Assembly (NCBI GenBank): GCA_947095585.1
Contig: OX352761.1
Span: forward strand, 20,475,277-20,539,276
DNA: 64,000 nucleotides
From: Nephrocerus scutellatus
Lineage: Eukaryota; Arthropoda; Insecta; Diptera; Pipunculidae
Direction of reading: 5' to 3'
The notes below the pieces were generated by a model. The model worked only from the letters and a program-made list of their open reading frames with translations. It had not been told where the DNA came from and made no database searches. Made by a program: the position numbers and the translations under genes. Position 1 is the stretch's first letter, and every line of letters begins with the position of its first letter. Positions 44,870 to 55,140 of this stretch are shown piece by piece.

Positions 44870-45130
44870 GCTACACACGTCACACGCGGGATATCAAAAT
44901 GGGCCCCTGACATTGAGCTGCACACAAAATTTCAGCCCTCTAGGTCGTGCGAAAGGTGGTTAAAAAGGACCTCAAAATATGGCGGCATTTCCAACCAACA
45001 CACGCGCCAGATGCGCAACGCGACACACGTTACAAGCAGAATATAAAAATGCGATTTTGAACTTAAAAAGACACAAAATTTCAGTTCTCTAATTCGTGTG
45101 AAGATGGTTAAAAAGGACCTCAAATTAGTC
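44870..45130 (+). repeat. tandem repeat, unit about 149 bp, two units
   Basis: ACACAAAATTTCAG followed by a TCTA-TCGTG block and GGTTAAAAAGGACCTCAAA occurs near 44925-44978 and 45075-45126; ACACGTCACACGCGGGATAT and ACACGTTACAAGCAGAATAT precede each. Adjacent to but different from the 44340-44775 array. Confidence 0.8.
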
Positions 45131-45199
45131 GAAAATACAGACTAACGGGGTCAATTCAATTTTTGGATACTTCACTGATGCATGGAAGGAACAGTAGGC

Positions 45200-46365
45200 A
45201 TATTTATGCCAAACTAAAACAGTTATCGGCTTTAATGCAGTAAATGAACGGCTATGCACCCTTCGCGTGCGGGGCAAATTTAAAAACATAAGCCTCATAA
45301 ACGTTCACGCACCTACAGAGGATTCCCCAGATGATGAAAAAGAAGAATTCTTTGAATCAGTCGAACGGGAACTCCATGCCTGCCCTCAGTATGATGTAAA
45401 AATCATTCTGGGGGATATGAATGCTAAAATAGGTAGGGAGCCAGTATTCAGGCAGTACATTGGCACCCATAGCTTACACGAGAACACTAATGACAATGGA
45501 CAACGAGTCATAGAGATGGCAGCAAGCAATAATTTGGTCGTTGCGAGTTACGCAGACGATATTGACATCGTTGGTAGAAACCAAAGAGCTGTACAGGAAG
45601 CTTTCATCCAGATAGAGCAGGCGGCACGAAATCTGGGGCTGCACATAAATGAGAGCAAAACAAAGTACATGGTGGCCACGTCTGCGAGTAGAAGATCCAA
45701 CATTGGTCCCTCAATTCAGATAGTGGAGCGCGAATTAAAAGTAGTTCAATCCTTTAACTATCTCGGGTCAACTGTAGCAGCCGATAACAGCATGGAACCA
45801 GTAATACGCGCACGTTTGCTTAAAGCCAACAAAGCCTACTATAGCCTGTCAAGACTCTTCAAATCCAGGAACCTAACCATCACATCCAAGCTGCTGATTT
45901 ATAAGACAATGGTCATACCAGTACTTACATATGGATCCGAGACTTGGGTGCTTAGCAAAAAGCATTCTGACCTCTTAGCCGCGTTCGAGAGAAAAGTCTT
46001 ACGGAGAATTGTTGGCCTCGTATGTGAGGAAGGACGATTCCGGAGACTCTATAATGATGAGATCTACGAGCGTTACTGCGATGTCGGCATCGTGAAGAAA
46101 ATTAAGCTCGGTAGGCTCCGGTGGGCAGGACACCTAGCTCGCATGAGCGAAGAGGATCCTGCTCAGAAAGTCCTTTGCGGTAGGATTTATGGAACACGAC
46201 AGCGAGGCCGGCCGCTGGAAGGATGACGTAGACCAGGACGCACAAACTGGGATGCCAAACTGGATGACATCGGCTCGAAATCGGGACCGGTGGAGAGACT
46301 TTTTGCGGAGGGAGGGAGGACCGGACCACTGTTGTAGAGCCAAATATGATGATGATGAAAACCAC
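45200..46365 (+). mobile_element. RTE-type LINE with in-frame internal deletion
   Basis: One open frame runs from about 45225 to 46226 (more than 319 codons). It starts in the endonuclease (SLINVHAPTEDSPDDEKEEF, ILGDMNAKIGRE; the G-D-M-N-A-K motif is conserved). After NNLVV it passes directly into the RT catalytic box (ASYADDIDIVGRN at 45546-45584) and the C-terminal half (LHINESKTKYM, FNYLGSTV, LTYGSETW, LGRLRWAGHLARM). The intervening linker and RT fingers, normally over 300 residues, are missing. The 3' end carries CCAAATATGATGATGATGAA, the simple tail typical of RTE elements. The catalytic box is intact but the protein cannot be a complete RT. Confidence 0.9.
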
Positions 46366-46489
46366 TTCTTGGAGGGTTTAAAATTGCGTTTCATGTATAA
46401 TGTACACACAAGTGCTTATCTGTACTAGCAACGTATTTGAAAGTGTTTGTTATTTTTGCCGATATTAGTATCAATTATATAGTAGTCCT

Positions 46490-46610
46490 TGTGGCTGAGG
46501 TGTTCGTTTGTTGGAGGTGTGTCAGTGGGATGAACAGTTGGGTGGGAATCAGTGGGATAGGGCAGCCGGGAAACGCGGAGTATTTCAGCTACTATTTTAT
46601 ATAAAATTCT
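46490..46610 (+). mobile_element. Helitron-like 3' end fragment
   Basis: GGGTGGGAATCAGTGGGATAG followed by GCAGCCGGGAAACGCGGAG and TTTCAGCTACTAT aligns with the 3' end of the element at 32322-32523 (GGTGGAAATGTAGATGGGA, CAGCCGGAAAACTCCGGG, CTTTCCGCTAGTAT). No 5' end was found. Confidence 0.5.
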
Positions 46611-46822
46611 TCAGTTTTGTGTATTTGTTACATATTACATATTTTTTAGTGCCAATAAAACTACATACAAATATTTTATGAGGTATATCTTTATACCCAA
46701 GAATTCTTAAGTCTAAACATAGGGTTTTATACAATATATTATTTAATTTAATACCATATCAACTACAGTGGCATCTCTAATGGCCATCCTGTCTCAGACT
46801 GAACCACTAGGTAGAGTCGTTT

Positions 46823-47044
46823 CTATGCAGATTGTTTCTCCATATCTGCTAATCGAGCATTTTGGATTTCAATCATCTCAGCCATAAGTTTTTCAGGAGC
46901 AAATTCTGATGGAATTCCACCATTGGCATATTTAGAAAAGATCTTGAATAAATTATGGTCAAACTGCTTATTGGCGGCATTGTATTGTTTCAAGGTTCTC
47001 TCAACAATTTGCTTGGCTATCTTTCTATCTTTCATATTTGACAT
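46823..47044 (-). CDS. small downstream protein of a bicistronic unit (unrecognised)
   Basis: 73 codons from ATG 47044, or 70 from ATG 47035. The second ATG overlaps the TGA stop of the upstream frame as ATGA; the first lies nine bases earlier inside it. The peptide is soluble, charged and probably helical (KDRKIAKQIVERTLKQYN; EKLMAEMIEIQNARLADMEK), with no membrane segment or zinc motif. The frame looks genuinely coding: balanced composition, no low complexity, and a stop followed closely by ATTAAA-type signals at about 46743-46756. I do not recognise the family. No intron is visible between the two frames, so both should be on one mRNA. A frameshift in a single longer gene is the alternative explanation. 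Confidence 0.65.
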   Translation of the reverse strand: MSNMKDRKIAKQIVERTLKQYNAANKQFDHNLFKIFSKYANGGIPSEFAPEKLMAEMIEIQNARLADMEKQSA

Positions 47045-47700
47045 TTACTATGTTCTAAGTATTGTCCGCCATCTTGACAACTTTGAATTATAGCCATAAT
47101 AGTAGCATATATTTCCTTTTCACTTACATTCAGAAATATTTCTTTAGCTATTTTAACTATATCTTCACTACAAAAGACAGCTCCTGCTAGTGGTGTCATT
47201 AAAATCTCTTTGTTAGTATATGCCGATGGAACCATTCTGCAATAAGTATCAGCAGCTAATAAACTAACTTGCTTAATGGATAATATTAATGTGTTGTGTT
47301 CAACAGTGGGTGGTCCCGTTGGCGGTTTAGTGCTTTTAAAAGTGCAGACCCAAACCACTCCGATAGCATTGCTGGATTCTTTTATGAAGCTGAATTTCAT
47401 TTTCTGGTCAAGATCACCCTTCTTGATCCTTCTAAATTCAGGCCCAGCACGAAACAGAACTTCACAAGCAAAGTGTAGTGCTTTGGATTTTGTTCCCCAC
47501 GAGAGATTTTCTCCAAAGTCGGTACAAATTTTTTTAAATTCTACTTTAAGAGCATCAAAATCAAGTTGTACTCCTTCAAACAACTCATTGGGTGTTTTTA
47601 CTGAGTCTAACATTCTTTCATCATCCCCAGCTGCACCAGTGACATTAGACAGTTTGGCTGCATTTTCCAGTGAGGTGCATAGATTTGTAATGTTGTCCAT
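47032..47700 (-). CDS. conserved-looking 222-residue protein, upstream cistron (unrecognised)
   Basis: A single uninterrupted frame from ATG 47700 to TGA 47032. The predicted protein is mixed alpha/beta with no signal peptide, transmembrane segment or low complexity: MDNITNLCTSLENAAKL start, DFDALKVEFKKICTDFGENL, a basic middle (EFRRIKKGDLDQKMKFSF), a Val/Trp-rich strand (IGVVWVCTFKS) and a helical end (SEDIVKIAKEIFLNVSEKE). Single-exon structure and even codon use argue for a real gene, in contrast to the transposon debris around it. I cannot name it. The following small gene overlaps its stop codon by ATGA. Confidence 0.75.
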   Translation of the reverse strand: MDNITNLCTSLENAAKLSNVTGAAGDDERMLDSVKTPNELFEGVQLDFDALKVEFKKICTDFGENLSWGTKSKALHFACEVLFRAGPEFRRIKKGDLDQKMKFSFIKESSNAIGVVWVCTFKSTKPPTGPPTVEHNTLILSIKQVSLLAADTYCRMVPSAYTNKEILMTPLAGAVFCSEDIVKIAKEIFLNVSEKEIYATIMAIIQSCQDGGQYLEHSKCQI

Positions 47701-48079
47701 TATAACTGCTTAATATATCGTATATAATATGGTTAATTTCAGGTTCAGAGTAGTTATAATGCTTACTTATTTTCCAGATTAGCACTTTTGGTCTATTTTG
47801 GATTCTATTGATCCTGATAGTTTAAGATCAGCGGTAATGTTGGTTTAAGCAAGAAGTTCTAGGTATTTGATTCCTTTGTCTTTTTTCACTATTTTGTGCT
47901 TTGTGCTACAATGCTTGAATTTGAAAAAGACACAACGGCACAACGCACTCTACGATTACAGGTGTTTTTTTAGTAATGTGGTTTTCGTTTGATAGAAAAA
48001 ATTATTGCAAAAATATTGTACTAAATGTCACAAAATTGCACTCATTTTGTTCGTTTGATTTTAAAAATTGAACTAAATG
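47701..48079. other. upstream region of the bicistronic unit
   Basis: Likely contains its 5' UTR and promoter on the minus strand. No core promoter element could be assigned and no other gene is seen. Confidence 0.4.
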
Positions 48080-48275
48080 AAGTCCCGCCTTCCACGGTCA
48101 ATTTTCTATACGATCTTTTTTGTTCTAGTATACCCAAAACCTTCTGTACAGAAAGCCCAACTGTCCGCTGATACACAAAAACTAGCTTAAAAAAATTCCA
48201 AATGTTTATGTATTGGTAGTCAACAATAGAGCAAAATCCATATAAAATTTTTCTATTTTGGCTTTTGAATTTTGA
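48080..48275 (-). mobile_element. diverged MITE-2 copy (right half)
   Basis: Inverted relative to 49542-49811: CCAAAACCTTCTGTACAGAA terminal repeat, ACTGTCCGCTGATACACA, GTATTGGTAGTCAACAATAG and CAAAATCCATATAAAATTTT. Substantially diverged, so older than the 49-kb copies. Confidence 0.65.
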
Positions 48276-48327
48276 ATATCTTTCATTTATCATTGAGTTT
48301 ATTTTGCTTCACACATCAATTAAAAAT

Positions 48328-48438
48328 AGCTGTATTTTATATGGTATCCAAATCCGAATTCGAATGTCAAAACCAGCCAAACAGCAGGTTTTTAATTGTT
48401 GTTGTAATTTCCAATTCAAATTCAAATAAAATACAGCT
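48328..48438 (-). mobile_element. MITE-1 copy, 111 bp, AAT target duplication
   Basis: Terminal AGCTGTATTTTAT and its inverse, flanked by AAT on both sides. The interior (CCAGCCAAACAGCAGGTTTT, GTTGTTGTAATTTCC) is the reverse complement of the 43394 copy. Confidence 0.85.
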
Positions 48439-48862
48439 AATGTTCGATTAGTGTGGATAAAACAATTAAATAAAAACTTTTGTTATCATCGCCATCGACG
48501 GATTTGTGCGGCCATTTTGACACAACAAAATAAAAAGCGAGCGATTGCAAATTTTTTGTTCGTTAAATCTTTAAAAACGAGTACACTCGCTCAAAAGAGA
48601 GGAAAATCAAACGAAAGCCACATAAGATAGATTTTAAATTCAATTTTCATAAGTTGCGAGTATGTAACTACAGTTACAACAGTCATTTGGAGTCATTTGA
48701 CGAGATAATGCAGCTCAATGGATGGAAGCAGTTCATTGTGAAATGGATTCACTCAAGCGAAATAAAATTTGGACTTTGGTCGAACGTCCGTCGAATCGTT
48801 CAGTTGTTACCTGAAAACGGGTGTTTTCCCAAAAGCGAAACTATGTGGGTAAGTTGGCGTCC

Positions 48863-49108
48863 TACAAGGTGCGACTGGTGGCCCGTGGATTTACCCAGCG
48901 TGAGGGACTTGACTCTCATTAAACCTACTCTCCGGTGGCAAGGGTTATTACAATAAGAGTTATGCTGGCTCTTGCTGTCAATCATGACATGGAAATACAT
49001 CAAATGGAAGTGAAGTCGGCATTCCTTAAAGGAAAACTTGAAGAGGACATTTTTATGGAACAGCCGGTAGGATTCGTGCAAGGTGATTTTGTTTGTTAAT
49101 TGAATAAG
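48863..49108 (+). mobile_element. Ty1/copia reverse transcriptase fragment
   Basis: One frame reads YKVRLVARGFTQREGLDS, then TYSPVARVITIRVMLALAVN, then MEIHQMEVKSAFLKGKLEED and FMEQPVGFVQGDFVC. This is the conserved first part of a copia-type RT (VARGF.Q, SPVAR, QMDVK.AFL.G.L). Two in-frame stops (TAA at about 48920 and after GDFVC) inactivate it, and the catalytic YVDD region is absent. It ends at the edge of MITE-2 sequence. Confidence 0.85.
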
Positions 49109-49541
49109 TCCAACTCAATGCACACTAATGCTGTAAACCAATCCAAAACGCGTCTGTGTTTTGGAATGTGAATACAGTGCACAAAAAATAAGTAGTCGCA
49201 AAGAGCGAGAAACGTAAGATGTGGTAGTGGGAAACAGAAAAATTTTATATGGATTTTGCTCTTTAGTTGATTACTAATACAAATACGTTTTGGATGAAAC
49301 TAAGCATGTATCTGTGTGCGATCGGAACAGTCGGGCTTTCTATAGAGAAGGTTTTGATAGAAAGCCCAACTCAATGCACACTAATGCTGTAAACCAATCC
49401 AAAACGCGTCTGTGTGAGCGAGAAACGTAAGATGTGGTAGTGGGAAACAGAAAAATTTTGTATGGATTTTGCTCTTTAGTTGATTACTAATACAAATACG
49501 TTTTGGATGAAACTAAGCATGCATCTGTGTGCGATCGGAAC
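49108..49541 (+). mobile_element. two truncated MITE-2 copies in tandem
   Basis: The first (about 49108-49355) has the full body and right terminal repeat (GGGCTTTCTATAGAGAAGG) but a shortened left end. The second (49356-49541) begins with the left arm (AGAAAGCCCAACTCAATGC), has an internal deletion after CGCGTCTGTGT, and lacks its right end where the third copy begins. Confidence 0.75.
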
Positions 49542-49811
49542 CAAAACCTTCTCTATAGAAAGCCCAACTCTACGCATACTAATGCTGTAAACCAAGACCA
49601 AACGCATGTGTGTTTGTGGGATGTGAATACAGTGTACAAAAAATAAGTAGTCGCAAAGAGCGAGAAACGTAAGATGTGGTAGTAGGAAACAGAAAAATGT
49701 TATATGAATTTTGCTCTTTAGTTGATTACTAATACAAATACGTTTGGTCTCAATCTAAGCATGTATCTGTGTACGATCGGAACAGTTGGGCTTTCTATAG
49801 AGAAGGTTTTG
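49542..49811 (+). mobile_element. MITE-2, complete copy of about 270 bp
   Basis: Begins CCAAAACCTTCTCTATAGAA and ends with the inverse TTCTATAGAGAAGGTTTTG, giving terminal inverted repeats of about 27 bases. Interior landmarks are AAGTAGTCGCAAAGAGCGAG and TTGATTACTAATACAAATAC. No coding capacity. A further loose terminal repeat follows at 49812-49835. Confidence 0.8.
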
Positions 49812-49930
49812 CTTTCTATAGAGAAGGTTTTGGTGCAACACTACAATGTAAGACTGACTTCCTTTGGTGTTGGTGCTGAATAGAGGGTGTTCAATTGTTT
49901 CGGGTCTGTTTCGGAATCGGAAGAGCCATT

Positions 49931-50061
49931 AGCCGTATTTTATTTGCCGAGGAACAACAACAATTGCACTGTCGAATTCCTTCTTTGGAATTGTGAAAAC
50001 CTGCTGTTTGGCTGGTTTTGACATTCGAATTCCGAACTCGCTAGGCAAATAAAATGCAGCT
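49931..50061 (+). mobile_element. MITE-1 copy, 131 bp, ATT target duplication
   Basis: AGCCGTATTTTATTTG at the left, AAATAAAATGCAGCT at the right, flanked by ATT on both sides. The interior matches the 43394 copy (AACAACAATTGCACTGTCGA, GCTGTTTGGCTGGTTTTGAC). Confidence 0.85.
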
Positions 50062-50350
50062 ATTAAATAGTATATTACATAACGAGCCAGGAAATTGGAC
50101 GTTATCGTGGGAGTTAGGCTGTTTTCGAAAGAGTTATTTGTGGAATCTGACTTATTCAAATAAGTCTCCTCGCGAGGTGACTTATTTTCTATCTCTGTCT
50201 TGCACGAAAATCTAAATTACATTTTTTACTGACCTATTTAAGATGGCAGCAAATAAGTAAACGGTTTCCAAATCGTCCTTAGAAGCTTGAATTACGAGGC
50301 GCTAATCTAACGAGCACGATAAGCACTTTTCAGCGAAAAATCTATCAAAA
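50062..50350 (+). repeat. dispersed repeat T
   Basis: Shares AATAGTATATTACATAA, GTTATCGTG and AATCTAACGAGCACGATAAG with 61828-61960. The middle (50150-50225) instead matches 28570-28640 inverted, so it is a composite of two repeats. Confidence 0.6.
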
Positions 50351-50637
50351 CATAGACGTCACGGACCCCTGGATGTGCGGGTAGCGAAGCGCCCAAAATT
50401 TCCTAGAAGAAAAACCACTGAGACTTGCGAGTGGCGACCCTTTGATGTAAGAGGTACATTTGTGGTTGATGAATGGTTGGTTGAATGGCACACTCAATTT
50501 TCTAAAGCATTTGAGACTCACATAGTTTAATTAATACTTAATAACTCAAAAAGAGCTTTCGGCAACATTCAAATTTACATTAAAAAATATCATCGTCGGC
50601 TAAATAATAAAAGAAATAGTTCAATTGTATAATAAAC

Positions 50638-50643
50638 TTTATT
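50638..50643 (-). promoter_or_regulatory. candidate polyadenylation signal of NSL2
   Basis: AATAAA on the minus strand, about 105 bases after the stop codon at 50747-50749. Confidence 0.55.
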
Positions 50644-50746
50644 ATTATGTGTGTTTTTTTTTCACTGAATCAACGTATAGCAATTAAATTAGATTAGATA
50701 GATATGCTGCGGTATTTTACTGGCGAAGCACATTTTAAGCAGAGCA

Positions 50747-52828
50747 TTATTTTATGTCTGTTTCTAATTTTGGTTGTCCCACATCTTCATCATTTGGTAT
50801 ACTTCTTTGTAACGATCTGTCATTTTCATGGGACTCTGTATGCAGAGAATCCTTTAGGTTATCGTGTGATATGGTGACATTGTTTTTTGTGTCCTCTGTA
50901 GTTTGAATTCCATCCATTTGTTCGCAGGCATTACCGGATGCATAGCTCGATGTTGCTTTATGGACGTCATCGTCTACTTTAATAGCTGAAGCGACAGCAA
51001 TACAGTTGACGTCATCGTCATCTTCTGTTTCTGATTCATATTTCTAAAGATTTGAAAAACAAATCATATATGGAAAAAGAAAAAAAAAGCCAATATTGAT
51101 GAAACTGATATAAGAATGGTTACCTTGTTTTGATTTAAGTGATTTGGTTGTTTAACATTATATTAATAAGTTAGGATTTAACAAGAACTTGAGAGTTAGT
51201 TTTCTACAAACGGATATTCAGAAGTAGTTTTTCGACGTTAAATTGAAAATTCTTTGGCTTCTTTGATCATAGTGTGGTATCTTAACTAATAAACAAAATG
51301 ACAACAACGATACAACACAATTCCGAAATTTAGCAACAACAGTTCTGTTCAAATTTGTATTGGACAATACCTTTTGCATGTATTGATGCTTTGTTGGCAG
51401 CTGAATGTGCAAAACACAAGTTGATTCTTCAAATATATTCGGAACAGGTTCCTGGCAGACAACACCATTCTTTTCTACAGCACACGACCGAAATAAGATC
51501 TGTTTCTTGTCGTCGAGAATATGTTTCTTACAGAATTTGCAGCTCGGCAATGCTTTATCACCACACTTTACACCTCCTTCCGTAAAAATACATTTTACAA
51601 ACAATGGACCACCCTTCTGGACGTAACCCTCTGTTGTTTTTGAACGTTTCTCTTTAAATTTTTTATACAGCACAGCTTCGACCCCATGGCGCTTGTGGTA
51701 GTGGCTAAGTGCTTTAAGTTTCTCGTACAGCTTACGTTCTTTAGCTGATTCTTTTACTTGATCGTGAATACTGCCTGTATATCGGTTAATTGTTTTCACA
51801 AATTAAATATTTTTTCTTTATATATACACAACCCATTAACGGACTTACAAAGCGTTTCCCTTTCTTTACGTATTGCATGCAAGTATCGGCGGCGTTTTTC
51901 TTTAAGAACATGCTGCAGTCGATTAATTTGGGTGATGTACAAACCTTGAAGTTTGGTTAACTTTTGCTCCGATATTAGTACTGCCTCCTGTCGTGTATAA
52001 ATGCCAGCGTGCCTAATTTTATAAAATATACATAGTAAAAAAATCATTATCTAAATTAAAATTGGCTAACTTGAGCAAATCGTCGTCCTGGGAATCAACG
52101 CTTTCATTGTCTGAGCTATTCCACTCATGTGTTTTGGATGTATTATTCATTACAACTACTTCTTCATCAGAAGAGCTGTCAGATGCGTAATCAAGGATTC
52201 GCTTTTTTCCCTTGATCGTTTTACCAATGGTTTCAAGACTGGATATCTGATCATAGTTGACTGAAAAGCAAATTTAACAATTATAACTTCTATCAAGAAA
52301 AAAATGCACGTTATACTTACCAAAGGGTCGCTCATTTGGCGACACAACATCTATTTCTTCATCCAACTCACATGCTTGAAGTTTACTCGAAGAATCTTCA
52401 ATGCTTAGATGATGTGAAATACTGCATAGAACTGCCTCGTTGCTTTCGATTCGTTTAAATTTTCCAATAGTATTTCGAGTTTTATTTAATTGCACTAAAC
52501 GACTATGTTCGAAACAGTAAGTCGTAAGTGCCGGATCGATTTTCGTGTCGTGCTTTAGCACTGCAGTTACACATTTCTTGCCATTTTGATAAACATATCC
52601 ACATTGTTTATATGGAGCAAATGGATCCCTCAAGATGTGCCTGATGCAATAGTCATAGCCTTCAATTCTAGGAATAGAACACTCAAAGGTTGGATTTGAA
52701 CAAGCTTTCGACTTCTTTTGAACCTCAATATGCATTAAATCACGTAGTTCCTGTTCAAGTTCGGGGGCATTCACAGCAGTTCCAATTGTTGAAATTTCCT
52801 TCTTCGTTTGCGCTTTAGCGGTAGCCAT
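50747..52828 (-). CDS. NSL2: KANSL2/NSL2 (dgt1-like) subunit of the NSL histone acetyltransferase complex
   Basis: Five exons: 52828-52321, 52260-52071, 52012-51849, 51774-51371 and 51043-50747. All are in phase, with donors GTAAGT, GTTAGC (weak), GTAAGT and GTATTG, giving 520 residues. Two pairs of atypical zinc clusters are visible. Near the N-terminus they are Cys43-Cys50-Cys61-His64 and Cys76-Cys86-Cys105-His108, around IPRIEGYDYCIRHIL and APYKQCGY. Toward the C-terminus they are Cys349-Cys358-Cys369-His372 and Cys385-Cys394-Cys407-His410. Between them, residues 233-287 (HAGIYTRQEAVLISEQKL; RLQHVLKEKRRRYLHAIR) match the helical part of vertebrate KANSL2. In flies NSL2 belongs to the nuclear NSL complex with the MOF acetyltransferase, acting at housekeeping promoters. 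The tail is acidic. AATAAA follows the stop. Confidence 0.92.
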
Positions 52829-53254
52829 ATTTTTTAATCACAAACAAAATTTTCCAAGCCTTTAATATTTAATTATTGTTTTATATAAGATTCAGATTCA
52901 TCAAAGAAATAATTGCTTTGTTTACTGATAGCTATGTTTTTGGGAGTGTTCACGTTTTTCTTTATCTGATGTTATTATTCGCACCAGTATCAAAATCTTT
53001 AATTAAATTTTGTTTATCTCCTTGTACCGTGTAGCCTGTGGCAACTCATAAGTCAAGTGTCAGAGTAATGCTTCATAAGGTTTGTTCGCATGGCCTAAAC
53101 TTTGTTGCAAAATGTGCTGCCAATTATAAATTTTATTATAAAAGACAAAAATAACCAGCATTTTAAAAGATTTTTACGCATGATATTTCTTTTGTTCTGT
53201 TTTTTATTTATGAACCATCAAATTAAAAATTATATATGTATTCATTGAAAAAAA
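52829..53254. other. NSL2 upstream region
   Basis: Short region before repeat R, expected to hold the NSL2 promoter and 5' UTR. No element could be assigned. Confidence 0.4.
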
Positions 53255-53610
53255 ACAGATAATTTGGCGATTTTAACCATAAAAAACAATGTAATAATAA
53301 AGAGACTGTTATTATTTATTATAAAGTTAACGAAGTTTTTAAGCATGATTTACTTGATTATAATTTTTCCTTTTAAAAATCTAACAACGTAAACGCAATA
53401 TAAAATTGAAACTGCCGCACTAAAATAGATTTCCTTGGTTTAAAAAGAAAAAAAATGTTAATTTATTCACAAAAAATAGAGAAATTATAAAGTTAACTGG
53501 ATAACAAAAGTAGTAATTGTATTTTTAAATCTTATTATGTACAATTAATAAAGAAAATATAAATATTTTACTTTTTATGAGGGCGGTCCAATTCATAAAA
53601 AATCCATAAA
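53255..53610 (+). repeat. dispersed repeat R, second long copy
   Basis: Matches 29720-30050 in order (AGATAATTTGGCGATTTTAA, TAACGAAGTTTTTAAGCATG, CTGCCGCACTAAAATAGAT, GTTAACTGGATAACAA), with extra small insertions. Confidence 0.75.
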
Positions 53611-54062
53611 TATAATTAAAGTCCTTACCAAAATCCCTTACAGTTTATTTGAGCATGTATTAATAGAAAGGTGTTTCCAAATTAACAAAATACGGAAGAA
53701 CTATTTATGTACATTAAGCATATGATCTTCTAGAAAGTGCTGAAACTGTCATTTTATGTTTATAACTTGGAAGCGTAAGTTATAATTAAGTTATTTGCAT
53801 TTGACGAGATTCTTAACAGACAGGTCAAGCGAAGCGTTATAAAAACAGTGGACATTGTCAATCTTTAATTTTTCTTTAAGAATTTAATGAATTTGTGCGC
53901 TTTAGATTAGTTCTTTTCTCGGCAAATCGAACACGAAAACAAGAATCTCTGCTTACATTGTTTTGTTGCAAGTGTGTGTATTGCGTAATTCTGAAACGTC
54001 ATTTTCTGTTTTCTTCTTCCATTTCACATAACTATTTCCTTTAAGTATATACTAATAAAATA
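53611..54062. other. unassigned AT-rich stretch
   Basis: 54005-54050 matches 28390-28440 (TTCTTCTTCCATTTCACA). Otherwise no feature recognised. Confidence 0.5.
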
Positions 54063-54320
54063 TATTTAAATTTGCAAGAAAAAAGGATAAATACGGAAAA
54101 GTCAATGCTTTCAGTGAATAGAAATCAAATGACAAATTGTGTAACGTGCCAAGTAAACTGACATCAGTTGTTGGTGTTAGTAAAAAGAGGGGTAAATCTC
54201 CCAAAATATCAAGATCTGTTTAATGGGATTTCCGATCTACTGTAGTTTTTTTTTTGAGAAGGAATAACTTGAAAGTCAAAAAATCAATTTGCGCCAGATT
54301 TTTAATGAAAAAAAACCGGC
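54063..54320 (+). repeat. dispersed repeat Q, second long copy
   Basis: Matches 28686-28935 (GATAAATACGGAAAAGTCAA, AAAAGAGGGGTAAATCTCCC) and ends with GCGCCAGATTTTTAATGAA, as in the inverted copy at 41660. Confidence 0.75.
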
Positions 54321-55019
54321 AAAACTGTTTTATTGACTGTCAAACTATTCTGCGAAGCTGTTAATGCGCCAATTCTTTAAAGAATTTTTGTTGATAACGA
54401 TTTGAAAATGTAACAAAACAATATTAGGTAGGATAGTTACTGTTTCATGTAAGAAACACAAGTCTTATTGGAGATTAAAACATAGATTTTAAAATTTAAG
54501 ACGGACGTGATTTACTCTTGGTGGATTACACACTGAATTCAAATAGTAAAGTAAGTTTCTTATTAATTCTCCTATTCAGTTACAATCTTAATCGAATTCG
54601 AGTGGTATTCTTTCTCTCAATGGATTTGAAATTCATTTTTCATTTACCCATATTCCATATTTCGAATGCAATTTAATATTTCTTTCGAAACTTTTATTTA
54701 CATGAAAAAATCATTCGAATGCATATAGTAAAGTAAAATGTAAATATCAATTTGTATTTGTTAATGATTTTTTATGATCTCATTCGAATTGGACCAATCG
54801 ACATCAATGTGAGATGCTTAAAAAGAGGTTATAAGAAAATGGTTTGATCACCAGAGAACTTAACAAAAACCACCTATTTTTAAGACCGACATATAAGCAA
54901 CCGAAATGTTGAATTGCTGTAGGTGTAGTGTTCCGTGTATGGACGGTGTCACATGAAAGAACGTTGTGGCTACAGTTAGCAAAGCATTTGTGTGTGTATT
55001 TTTAGTAATCAACTTATTG
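54321..55019. other. unassigned AT-rich stretch
   Basis: No gene recognised. Several ATTCGAAT-type palindromes occur at 54590-54790, without an obvious unit. Confidence 0.4.
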
Positions 55020-55140
55020 TTTTGCCGTATAGAAAGTTCATGCTTGCGCCGAAAGTCATCTATTGTAGATGACTTTGTTTGAATTTTCTCACTCACTAAA
55101 AACCGGCCTGTTTCGCTGGACATGACTTTCATTCCCATGC
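55020..55140 (+). repeat. dispersed repeat P, second copy
   Basis: Shares GCCGTATAGAAAGTTCATGC, GCGCCGAAAGTCATC and TGGACATGACTTTCATTCCC with 28035-28180. Confidence 0.75.
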
